From an uncultured Bacteroidales bacterium (GTDB lineage Bacteria > Bacteroidota > Bacteroidia > Bacteroidales > UBA932), in assembly GCA_946406095.1 (NCBI GenBank), contig CAMJJO010000024.1:1-15697 (forward strand): a stretch of DNA of 15,697 nt. The letters are read 5' to 3'. Made by a program: the position numbers and the translations under genes. This document shows, piece after piece, positions 8,166-14,552 of the stretch; the stretch's first letter is position 1; each line of letters starts with the position of its first letter. The notes beneath the pieces were generated by a model. The model was not told the origin of the DNA. It saw only the letters and a list, made by a program, of their open reading frames with translations, and made no database searches.

Positions 8166-8587
8166 ATTGCTATTCTTCTGTAAATTGCTAAAATATAACG
8201 TCTTATGGGTTTGAGTGCGCGCCACCAGCCGCCCTTTCCGGGGGTGATCCTGCGCTTCCCTTTAAGTATCGCAGTAACCGTGCCAAGGACATCGTCCTGG
8301 GTGCATTTTTCCGTGCCTGCGATGTTACCGTCGCCCATCAGCGTAAGGCTGTCCCCATCTTTCAGTATGACCCTGTGGAGAACGTAGCGCGGGCCTTCCA
8401 GCCGCACGAGAACGATGTCCCCGACCTCCGCCGAAGGCATTTTCCGGAGGATGACGCTATCCCTTCCACCCCGGATGAACGGGAGCATGCTGCTTCCCAG
8501 GGGCGTGAAGTTGACCTCGCGTCCTTCCTCCATCAGCTTGGCCGCATCTTCCAGCAGCACCTGATTCGCGACAACCTTCTTATCCAT
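8162..8587 (-). CDS. S24/S26-family serine peptidase, signal-peptidase-like, without an N-terminal membrane anchor
   Basis: This is a 141-residue protein. The GSSMLPFI motif (Gly31 to Ile38) matches the signal peptidase G-x-S-M-x-P box, making Ser33 the likely nucleophile. The following VGDIVLVRLEG and YVLHRVI segments resemble box D, with His71 where a Ser-His (S26B-type) enzyme would have its base instead of the Ser-Lys of bacterial LepB. GDGN (about 94-97) resembles the conserved GDN box. There is no N-terminal transmembrane helix; the C-terminal tail (ALKPIRRYILAIYRRIAI) is basic and amphipathic and could touch the membrane. The start at 8587 overlaps the kinase gene by 8 nt. A leader-cleaving role for an exported peptide is inferred from context. 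Such proteins are often annotated simply as S24/S26 peptidases. Confidence 0.82.
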   Translation of the reverse strand: MDKKVVANQVLLEDAAKLMEEGREVNFTPLGSSMLPFIRGGRDSVILRKMPSAEVGDIVLVRLEGPRYVLHRVILKDGDSLTLMGDGNIAGTEKCTQDDVLGTVTAILKGKRRITPGKGGWWRALKPIRRYILAIYRRIAI

Positions 8588-9470
8588 TTGCAACCGCGTT
8601 ATGGCATACAGCCGCCGCAGCATCGTCCGGCAGGCAGTCCAGTATGTAGCATGGGGCGACGGCCACCAGCCCTTCCAGCGTCCTGTGCCATCCCTCCGCA
8701 AGTTTCTGGAACGGACGGAAGGAGGATGCCGACGACATCAGCGTGGCATATGCCTGGATGGTGCCCAGGCGCTCTATCTTGTTGACGGGGGCCTGCCGGA
8801 TGCGCACGATGGCCCCTACGGGCACGTCCTTGTTCTTGTAGCAGGGGGTCTTGCCGCTCCACGGCGATCCGAATACCCGCGCGCTGCCGTCCGGCATCAG
8901 GCGGAGTATGGGATTGTCGTCGTTGAGCAGCTCTGTGCCCGGGATATTCTTAATCCAGAGCTTGCTGTGGGTGCTCTTGCCGGTGCCGCTCTTTCCCAGG
9001 AACATGTAGCCCTTGCCGGCGTTCATCACCACGGACGAGTGCATCTCCAGTGCACCCCTGCAGGCGGTGGAGAAGGCGAACATCAGCATCAGGGTGTTGT
9101 TCATGGCGAAGACATGCTCCTTGGGGTCGAGGAACTGCAGCTCGGCTTTCGAGAAATCGGCGTCGATGTGCGTGACGGATGCTTCCGGCAGCTGGGGCAG
9201 GGGACGGACTCTCACGAGCCATCCGTCTTCTGCTTTGAAGAGGGAGATTTCCGGGAATCCCGGGCCGTCGTCGCTGCGGAATATCAGCTCCGCACCGTTG
9301 TCGGACACCGACTCCGCAACCTTCAGGTCGAAGATGTGGTCTTCCTGCGGAGAATCGCAGATGAACGGTGTCAGGTTGGACATCGAATCCAATAAGGCCT
9401 CGCTTTCAGGCACCTCGATGCCAAAGCTGAAACCAGCCACTTTGTATGTTCTTGTATTGCTCATTTCCAT
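8580..9470 (-). CDS. HprK/PEPCK-like serine kinase-related protein
   Basis: This 296-residue protein has a C-terminal P-loop kinase domain like HPr kinase/PEP carboxykinase. His144 (LEMHSSVV) precedes a P-loop GKSGTGKST (159-167). An acidic pair sits in LLNDDNPILRL (Asp184, Asp185), and a GSPWSGK segment follows (201-207). Residues 1-130 are a family-typical N-terminal region without known catalytic motifs. Genuine HPr kinases regulate the phosphotransferase system, but this shorter type is common in Bacteroidota beside PqqD-like and ABC genes. Related kinases phosphorylate a serine in some lasso peptides (paeninodin type). The start is ATG at 9470, which shares one base with the lipoprotein stop (TAATG); a second ATG two codons on is also possible. 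The substrate is unknown. Confidence 0.82.
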   Translation of the reverse strand: MEMSNTRTYKVAGFSFGIEVPESEALLDSMSNLTPFICDSPQEDHIFDLKVAESVSDNGAELIFRSDDGPGFPEISLFKAEDGWLVRVRPLPQLPEASVTHIDADFSKAELQFLDPKEHVFAMNNTLMLMFAFSTACRGALEMHSSVVMNAGKGYMFLGKSGTGKSTHSKLWIKNIPGTELLNDDNPILRLMPDGSARVFGSPWSGKTPCYKNKDVPVGAIVRIRQAPVNKIERLGTIQAYATLMSSASSFRPFQKLAEGWHRTLEGLVAVAPCYILDCLPDDAAAAVCHNAVANG

Positions 9471-9868
9471 TATAATATTTGCACTACCACCGCGATGCTG
9501 CTCTCTGCCGACCACAGCCATATCCTGTCTCCGTCCATCTTCAACACGGAAAAACTTGTCTTCTTGTTGTGAAGGTCGTCACCGGTCGTCCATTGGGCGG
9601 TGCCATCCAGGATCTGGTTTTCGCTGGAGGGCATTTCGCTCAGGCGCACTATGAAAAAGTCCGACATGTTGTCGGTGTGGACGCGGAATTCGCACTTGTC
9701 CTGATTGAACCCGATCTGGCACTTGAGGGGATCATAAAGGAAGGTGGTATATCCTTTGATCTCCATCCTGGGGGTCCTGTCTTCGATGAACTCTTCCGAC
9801 AGTGTCTCCGTCCTGCAGCCGGCGAGGGCTGCAAGAACAAGTGCAAGTATGACTGCCCAATGCTTCAT
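9470..9868 (-). CDS. Small predicted lipoprotein of unknown function
   Basis: This 132-residue protein has a lipoprotein signal peptide: MKHWAVILALVLAALAGC, with lipobox Leu-Ala-Gly-Cys18. The mature part starts with an acidic linker (RTETLSEEFIEDRTPRMEIKG), followed by what looks like an all-beta domain. Cys50 and Cys59 could form a disulphide. No enzyme motif is recognised. The ATG overlaps the metalloprotease TGA by 4 nt, and the stop shares a base with the kinase start, so it is co-translated with both. It probably sits on the outer or inner membrane facing the periplasm or cell surface. It could be an inhibitor, chaperone or anchor for the M6 protease, but this is only inference from adjacency. 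Confidence 0.8.
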   Translation of the reverse strand: MKHWAVILALVLAALAGCRTETLSEEFIEDRTPRMEIKGYTTFLYDPLKCQIGFNQDKCEFRVHTDNMSDFFIVRLSEMPSSENQILDGTAQWTTGDDLHNKKTSFSVLKMDGDRIWLWSAESSIAVVVQIL

Positions 9869-11574
9869 CGCAGATATATCTCCTTGGTTATCACGTCTTT
9901 ACTGCCATCTTTGTTGAACACCTCGGCCCTGAGTTCGCCGTCTCTCGGAATCGCCCACATGCCGTCCGGGCCGGGGGTGATTCTCTTGCCGTTGAAGAAC
10001 CACTCGATATCTTCGTTCACGCAGTTATATACTATCAGCGGAATGGAAGTGCCGCTCCGGAAGCTGCCGTCCCTGTTCCGCGGAGTGTCTCCGAAGTAAA
10101 TGAATCGGGAGATGCCGCTGCGGTAGTTCTTGGTAGTGAACCGTCCGCTTGCCGAGAAGGATGATCCGTCGGCGTAGTGCACGCTGGCGGTATAGTCGTA
10201 GGTGGTGCGGGGTGTCAGGCCGTTTACCGAAATGCTGTATTTCCCCTCTTCCGAGCGGGCGGCATCTTCCCTGCCGGCCAGGTTCCCCTTGTAGGACCAT
10301 TCGAACTTGCAGCTGTCCACGGGCCCCATCTCTTCGGCGATGTTCCAGGTGATGATCGCGCTGCTCTGGAAAACGGATATCTTCTCTATGCGGATGGGTT
10401 CTACCGCCCTGAAACTGATGGTGCCGTCAGCCTCGCTGCGGATGTCGGTGAGGGCCATTTTTCCGGGGCTGAAAACCGTCCTGCCCTCTTTTGGCCAGAA
10501 GATTGCCGAGTTGTCCAGAGAATCCGTCTTCGCAGGGACAATCTTTGCGCAGGGGTGCTCCGGATTGCAATTCACCTGGTTCAGTTTCCATCTTTCGAGG
10601 GCGCTGAGAGTGCGCTGGAAGTATGAGGAATAGCCTGCATCGGCATCGGACCTGTCTACCTGGTAAATCAGCATTCCCTGCCCGCCGATGTGGGCATCGT
10701 TGCCTTCGGAAGAGCGGTTTTCCAGCAGGTAGTATCTGTCTTTCTGGGTGGATGGCAGCTTGAAGTAATGCCCCCGGAGGTGGATGGGTTCCAGGCTGAA
10801 TACGCCCCCGGAATCCAGCAGTTCGCAGATGCCGGTGCCGAGCATTTCCCTCTCGATTGCATTCAGGTTCGGGGGAGTGTTGCCGCCGTCGTTCTCGAGC
10901 CCGGTGTCCATCAGGCTGGTGTGGCCGAGACCCGGGCAGGTGCCGCCGCTGGCCTCGCCATCGGTGTCGTACATGTCCTTCAGCCCCATGATATGCCCGA
11001 ACTCGTGGGCCAGCAGCCCGATGCCTGAAGGGGTGCCGTCCGAGTTGAGCTCTCCCGCCAGGGCAAAGCCTTTCAGCCTGACCCTGAGGGAGTAGGGGAT
11101 GTCTTTGTCTTCCAGTTCGGTGTACTGCGGCCAGAACTGCTTCTCTCCGCCGCCGGACGACTCGGGAATGCCGGGCGTGATGAATAAGACATCATCTATG
11201 TAACTGTCCCCATTGTTGTCGTAGACGGAGAAGTCCATTTTGTCGTGCAGCGAGCGGTAGACAGTGAGCGCCATCTTGTATGCAAGGGCATCCCTCATGT
11301 AGGTTGAGTTCGCGCCGAAAGTATAGGAGTTGCCGTTGATCTTGAATGGCGGCAGCACGTCGAAGGTGAATTTGACGCTGTCCAGATACTGCGCGTCGAA
11401 GTAAGCGGCAAGTTCCAGCGCCAGACTGTCCAGGGATTCGGGGGAGAGGCTGATCTGGATGTCGGAGAAGTCCAGTGGAATGATGACTGCCCTGTGTGCT
11501 TTCTGCGCACCTGCCCTTTGCCCGGAGAGGCAAAGCAGGAACAAGGCGAGGATTATGGTCAGCACACGTTTCAT
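9865..11574 (-). CDS. Secreted M6-family (immune inhibitor A-like) zinc metalloprotease with fibronectin type III domain
   Basis: This 569-residue protein has a signal peptide (residues 1-23, cleavage likely at Ala23-Gln24). The zinc motif is HEFGHIMGLKD (His190, Glu191, His194, Asp200), the metzincin-type HExxHxxGxxD, followed by MYD and a probable Met-turn at SLMDTG (Met222). DNNGDSYIDD (119-128) looks like a calcium-binding loop. Residues about 393-482 form a fibronectin type III-like domain (ITWNI, LTPRTTYDYTASVHY), followed by a C-terminal beta segment of about 85 residues. M6 proteases degrade extracellular proteins or peptides; the target here is unknown. It is first in the operon, and its stop overlaps the lipoprotein start. 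No Por-type C-terminal sorting domain was recognised. Confidence 0.88.
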   Translation of the reverse strand: MKRVLTIILALFLLCLSGQRAGAQKAHRAVIIPLDFSDIQISLSPESLDSLALELAAYFDAQYLDSVKFTFDVLPPFKINGNSYTFGANSTYMRDALAYKMALTVYRSLHDKMDFSVYDNNGDSYIDDVLFITPGIPESSGGGEKQFWPQYTELEDKDIPYSLRVRLKGFALAGELNSDGTPSGIGLLAHEFGHIMGLKDMYDTDGEASGGTCPGLGHTSLMDTGLENDGGNTPPNLNAIEREMLGTGICELLDSGGVFSLEPIHLRGHYFKLPSTQKDRYYLLENRSSEGNDAHIGGQGMLIYQVDRSDADAGYSSYFQRTLSALERWKLNQVNCNPEHPCAKIVPAKTDSLDNSAIFWPKEGRTVFSPGKMALTDIRSEADGTISFRAVEPIRIEKISVFQSSAIITWNIAEEMGPVDSCKFEWSYKGNLAGREDAARSEEGKYSISVNGLTPRTTYDYTASVHYADGSSFSASGRFTTKNYRSGISRFIYFGDTPRNRDGSFRSGTSIPLIVYNCVNEDIEWFFNGKRITPGPDGMWAIPRDGELRAEVFNKDGSKDVITKEIYLR

Positions 11575-11579
11575 CGCCC

Positions 11580-11610
11580 TAAAATTAATAAAAATAAGTA
11601 TAAAAGCAAA
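11580..11610 (-). promoter_or_regulatory. Putative promoter of the six-gene operon
   Basis: On the minus strand TTTG (11607-11610) lies 19 nt upstream of TAATTTTA (11580-11587), one mismatch from the TAnnTTTG -7 box. The box ends 5 nt before the protease ATG, so the message would be leaderless. The -33 box sits directly on the tail of the preceding terminator hairpin. Confidence 0.5.
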
Positions 11611-11632
11611 GGGCCGCCAGCCTCACGGCCCT
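11603..11632 (-). terminator. Rho-independent-like terminator after the histone-like gene
   Basis: Read on the minus strand, AGGGCCG (11632-11626) pairs perfectly with CGGCCCT (11616-11610) around a 9-nt loop. The stem is followed by the T-rich run TTGCTTTTAT. The plus-strand side lacks a T run, so the hairpin serves leftward transcription from the histone-like gene, about 90 nt after its stop. Confidence 0.6.
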
Positions 11633-11649
11633 CGACCCTTAGACGTGTA

Positions 11650-11689
11650 CTAAAACCTAAACCTGCAATATAGATGCAGATGGTTTTAG
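11650..11689. repeat. Nested inverted repeat between the histone-like gene and the M6 operon
   Basis: Outer arms CTAAAACC (11650-11657) and GGTTTTAG (11682-11689) are perfect 8-bp complements. Inner arms CTGCA (11663-11667) and TGCAG (11675-11679) enclose a 7-nt loop. In leftward RNA this would form a two-part hairpin in the 3' tail of the histone-like message. A protein-binding operator is an alternative. Confidence 0.45.
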
Positions 11690-11723
11690 GAACGTTGCAA
11701 GAATTTTTTTAAATTTTGCAAAA

Positions 11724-11900
11724 TTATTTCTTTGCCTCGGCGACAGAAGCTGCGCGGAACTCTTTGAGGTCCTTCATGAGTGCAAGAGCGGCCTTGCGGG
11801 CACGTGCACCAGCTGCCTTATTGCCCTTAACGAGCTGAGCTTCAGCGTTCACCTGGAAATCAGCGATTTCAGCATTGATTTTTTCAACAAGCTTTTTCAT
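11724..11900 (-). CDS. Histone H1-like (Hc1-type) small basic DNA-binding protein
   Basis: This 58-residue, lysine- and alanine-rich protein (starts MKKLVEKINAEIADFQVN, contains KGNKAAGARARKAAL, ends ASVAEAKK) matches the short histone H1/Hc1-like proteins widespread in Bacteroidota. By family it is a nucleoid-associated protein, with the basic AGARARKA core following a predicted amphipathic helix. The gene stands alone, with AT-rich DNA on both sides and a terminator about 90 nt downstream, which suits a highly expressed monocistronic unit. Its codon use is less GC-rich than its neighbours (AAG/GCT/GTT), consistent with high expression. The identification is from recalled family resemblance. 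Confidence 0.85.
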   Translation of the reverse strand: MKKLVEKINAEIADFQVNAEAQLVKGNKAAGARARKAALALMKDLKEFRAASVAEAKK

Positions 11901-12017
11901 TTCTTTTGATTTTAAAGGTTTATAAAATAGTACTATTACGTAGTTTTAAGTTTCCAATCGGCAAGATAATCAATAAGTTAAAGAATTGCAAAGTTTTTTT
12001 TAAAAAATTGAGTTTTT
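11901..12017 (-). promoter_or_regulatory. AT-rich upstream region of the histone-like gene
   Basis: This 117-bp spacer holds a tentative promoter: TTTG (11989-11992, minus strand) 19 nt upstream of TTATCTTG (11962-11969), which fits the -7 consensus only partly. It would give a leader of about 55 nt. A 12-bp perfect palindrome, AATAGTACTATT, lies at 11926-11937 within that leader. Poly-A/T runs near 11996-12017 may serve as a weak end signal for pth. Confidence 0.35.
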
Positions 12018-12596
12018 TCAGCCTTTTTTGGTGTTGAGGCTGTTCATGGCACGGTCTGCACCGACCAAAACCCAATCTTTTACGCCCTGGATGACTCTCT
12101 CGCAGAGTTCGGGCATTTGCTTGGACTCTTCTTCCGACAGCCCGCCGAGCACATAATCGATCTGTGCTCCTTCCGGGAAGTCGTGGCCCACACCCATGCG
12201 GATGCGGGTGTAGTCCCTTGTCTCGATTGTCTCCTCGATGTTCTTGAGCCCGTTGTGCCCACCGTCGCTTCCGCTCTTTCTCATACGGACCGTGCCGAAC
12301 GGAAGGTTGATGTCGTCGCAGATCACCAGCAGCCTCTCCGTGGTGACGGGAAGTTTGCTCAGCCAGTAGCGGACTGCATTTCCGCTCAGGTTCATATAGG
12401 TGGAGGGCTTGAGGAGATAGATGCTGCGGCCTTTCAGACTGATTACCGCAAGATCTCCGTAACGTTGTGTTTCAAAATGGATATTGGATGCGTGGGCCCA
12501 CGCATCCAATACCATAAAACCCATGTTGTGGCGGGTTCCGGCGTATTCCGGGCCTATATTGCCCAGACCTGCCACCAGATAGCTCTCGCCTGCCAT
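12018..12596 (-). CDS. pth: Peptidyl-tRNA hydrolase
   Basis: This 192-residue cytoplasmic enzyme releases peptides from peptidyl-tRNAs that drop off ribosomes. Family active-site residues are in place: Asn13 (GLGNIGPEY), catalytic His23 (TRHNMGF), Asn69 (TYMNLSG), Asp94 (ICDDINLPFG) and Asn115 (GGHNGLKNI). The length fits the family. The ATG lies 14 nt after the rplY stop, and the rplY-pth pair is a conserved arrangement in Bacteroidota and other bacteria, so both probably share the promoter in front of rplY. Confidence 0.97.
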   Translation of the reverse strand: MAGESYLVAGLGNIGPEYAGTRHNMGFMVLDAWAHASNIHFETQRYGDLAVISLKGRSIYLLKPSTYMNLSGNAVRYWLSKLPVTTERLLVICDDINLPFGTVRMRKSGSDGGHNGLKNIEETIETRDYTRIRMGVGHDFPEGAQIDYVLGGLSEEESKQMPELCERVIQGVKDWVLVGADRAMNSLNTKKG

Positions 12597-12610
12597 AATG
12601 GGAGCAATTT

Positions 12611-13195
12611 TTACTCGGCCTCAGTGGCTGCTGCGCTGGTGTCCACGTTGCGGGTGGTCTTGACGAGGCAGAGGATGGCGTCTTTGTCGGTGAGGATGGA
12701 AACCTTCTCGACCTTCACGTCACCGGCCTTGATCTTCTTGTCGAGGTCGAGATTGGTGATGTCGATGGTGATGTCGTCCGGGAGGTTCTCCATCTGGGCG
12801 CTGATGCGCAGGCTCCTTGCACCGGGAACGAACTTACCACCCTTCTGCACACCGATAGCGTGGCCTTCGAACTTGATGGGCACGTTGATGGCGATGGGCT
12901 TCTTCTCGTCCACTGCGAGGAAGTCGATGTGGAGGCAGTTGTCCTTTACGGGATGGAACTGGAGCTCGTGGAGAATCACGGAATAATTGGTCTTGCCGTC
13001 AAGGGTAAGGTCGATGATGTGGGAGTAGGGAGTGTTGATGAGGCCCTTCAGGTCTTTTTCGTTGACGGTGAAGAGAACGTTCTCGATACCATTTCCATAC
13101 AGATTGCAAGGAACGAGGCCCTGCTTGCGGAATGCCTTGATGACGGCTTTGTTGCCAACCTCACGGGTCTGGCCGTTAAGTGCGAAATGCTTCAT
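12611..13195 (-). CDS. rplY: 50S ribosomal protein L25 / general stress protein Ctc
   Basis: This 194-residue protein has the long (TL5/Ctc) form of L25. The N-terminal 5S rRNA-binding domain (about 1-92) includes LNGQTREVGNKAVIKAFRK and VPCNLYGNG. The C-terminal domain (about 95-180) includes NVPIKFEGHAIGVQKGGKF and LPDDITIDITNLDL. The acidic Ala/Thr/Glu tail (TSAAATEAE) is typical of Bacteroidota versions. ATG at 13195 gives the canonical start, MKHFALNGQTRE. It is co-transcribed with pth and preceded by an approximately 88-nt structured leader and a strong promoter match. Confidence 0.96.
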   Translation of the reverse strand: MKHFALNGQTREVGNKAVIKAFRKQGLVPCNLYGNGIENVLFTVNEKDLKGLINTPYSHIIDLTLDGKTNYSVILHELQFHPVKDNCLHIDFLAVDEKKPIAINVPIKFEGHAIGVQKGGKFVPGARSLRISAQMENLPDDITIDITNLDLDKKIKAGDVKVEKVSILTDKDAILCLVKTTRNVDTSAAATEAE

Positions 13196-13283
13196 TTCTA
13201 AATGTTTAAAATGTGTTACTCAATCCGGGAAACTGGGCCCGGATCCCATTGCACCAAAGCCCCTGCGGGGTTTTATGAAATGC
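13196..13283 (-). promoter_or_regulatory. Structured 5' leader of rplY-pth
   Basis: The leader predicted from the promoter at 13289-13320 contains two hairpins. The first is CCCC-GCA-GGGG (paired blocks 13260-13263 and 13267-13270), close to the 5' end. The second pairs ATCCGGG (13244-13238 on the minus strand) with CCCGGAT (13229-13223) around an 8-nt loop, ending about 27 nt before the ATG. A GGGCCC/GGATCC stretch permits alternative pairings. It may be an autoregulatory r-protein leader or, for the first hairpin, the clostripain terminator. No T run follows either hairpin. Confidence 0.4.
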
Positions 13284-13288
13284 GGGCG

Positions 13289-13320
13289 CAAATATAGATA
13301 TTTTTGATTATTCTACCAAA
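13289..13320 (-). promoter_or_regulatory. Promoter of rplY-pth, perfect Bacteroidota consensus
   Basis: On the minus strand TTTG (13317-13320) is followed after 20 nt by TATATTTG (13289-13296). Both boxes match the TTTG / TAnnTTTG consensus exactly. The -33 box lies inside the last codons of the clostripain gene (Asn-Leu, AAT TTG). Transcription would start near 13283. Confidence 0.7.
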
Positions 13321-14552
13321 TTTGTGGCTTTATTCCAGGCAAGTGTCTTGTAGAATTCGTTCAGCTGGGTGTCCCCGGCCCCCGGGAGATACATGCTGAG
13401 GCCGCTGTAATTCTTGATGGCTATCCCAAGGAAAGAGGGCGTCGCGGCCTTGTAGCTGATGCAACCGGCAAGGGCGGCGTCGAGTTCTGCCATCTCCTCT
13501 CCCGAAACCATCGCCTTGGCGAGGATGTCCCTGAAGTCGAAGAACCAGTGGTGGTCCGAGCGGTAGTAGCGTTGCACTCCGCTGAAGGTGGTGAGGCTGC
13601 CGATGCTGCTGCGGTAGTTGCTGAATAATTTCTTGCTGACCGTGGCCAGGGCGTCCAGACCGGATGTCCGCACCACGCTGATGGTCGCGGAGTGCTCCCG
13701 GGGCCCCTTGTCGTAATAATCGAAATACCTCTCGCAGAATGCGTCTATGTTAGGGGAATCTCCTATGAGATCGCTGATGACCGAGTAGTCGAAGCCCTCG
13801 GAAAGCACCTCCGTGGGGGAGAACGCCACTTTGTCCGCCACATCCTTGAATTCGTAGGCGACCTCTATCCCTCCCATAAGGCAGGCATCGAACAGAAGAT
13901 AGTCCAGATGAATCGGAATGGCGGCCGCCATGCTCTGGATGGTCATCTCCCTGGAGTACCTCTTGCCATTCATGACCTCCACCTCGGCCCCGAAAGTCTT
14001 CACCTTCGGCCCGTAGTAGGAGTCATGACTGTAAATAGGAAGGCTGTCCGCCGGCTTTTTCTTCGAGAACTGGATGTAGCTGCCGCTGCTGTACTTCCCG
14101 GCAGGAAGCCATCCCGTGCCGTGCGAAGACACAACCAGCCCGTAGTGCGCATTGGGATAGAGTTCCGCAACCTTCTCCAGCACCTCCCTCAACACATCGG
14201 GTTCGCACGCCGAACGGGTCTCGTCGACGGTGAGGAGGGTGTCTGCATGGACGATGCCGAAATCTTTGTACAAGTGCACCAGATGCGATTTCGTGAGGTC
14301 GGTGAAGTTGTCATCCGACTTGGAGAAATGTGTGTATGCGAGCAATCTGTGCTTGGAATTGCGGAAAGGAAGATCTCCCTCCTGCATCACGCTGAGGTTG
14401 TTCCTGATGTCGCTGGAAAGGTTGTTGAAACCTGCGCCGTAAAAGACCATGACGAACTCCTCCCGGGGGTATTTGCTCCGGTCGGGCTCTTTCATGCAGC
14501 CGCAGAGAACTGCGATAGCTGCGATGAGCAGTATGGTCGTTTTTATGCGCAT
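13308..14552 (-). CDS. Clostripain-family (C11) cysteine peptidase lipoprotein
   Basis: This 414-residue protein starts with a lipoprotein signal peptide; the lipobox is Leu16-Cys17-Gly18-Cys19 (AVLCGC), so Cys19 is the likely lipidated residue. The C11 dyad is clear: His144 in VVSSHGTGW and Cys224 in LLFDACLMGGIEVAYE. The early VMVFYGAGFNNLS segment corresponds to the family's first core strand. Family members cleave after arginine or lysine; some Bacteroidales homologues are surface-exposed proteases that act on host or other bacterial proteins, but the substrate here is unknown. The signal peptide fixes the start at 14552. It diverges from xerD, and a perfect -7 box ends 6 nt before the ATG. 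Its last codons carry the -33 box of rplY. Confidence 0.92.
   Translation of the reverse strand: MRIKTTILLIAAIAVLCGCMKEPDRSKYPREEFVMVFYGAGFNNLSSDIRNNLSVMQEGDLPFRNSKHRLLAYTHFSKSDDNFTDLTKSHLVHLYKDFGIVHADTLLTVDETRSACEPDVLREVLEKVAELYPNAHYGLVVSSHGTGWLPAGKYSSGSYIQFSKKKPADSLPIYSHDSYYGPKVKTFGAEVEVMNGKRYSREMTIQSMAAAIPIHLDYLLFDACLMGGIEVAYEFKDVADKVAFSPTEVLSEGFDYSVISDLIGDSPNIDAFCERYFDYYDKGPREHSATISVVRTSGLDALATVSKKLFSNYRSSIGSLTTFSGVQRYYRSDHHWFFDFRDILAKAMVSGEEMAELDAALAGCISYKAATPSFLGIAIKNYSGLSMYLPGAGDTQLNEFYKTLAWNKATNLVE

Noticed and set aside
7899..9470. Calling the kinase/PqqD/peptidase set a lasso peptide cluster
   Set aside because: The required asparagine-synthetase-like cyclase, the transglutaminase-like B2 protease and a precursor are all absent, so only the broader peptide-module hypothesis is kept.
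11575..11723. Possible RiPP precursor peptide just ahead of the M6 operon
   Set aside because: The minus strand has no ATG in this stretch apart from the protease start, and no leader-like frame is visible.
13256..13274. Hairpin read as a rho-independent terminator of the clostripain gene
   Set aside because: Only a 4-bp GC core with three T residues after it on the minus strand, and it lies downstream of a consensus promoter, so a leader element is at least as likely. Kept as part of the rplY leader.
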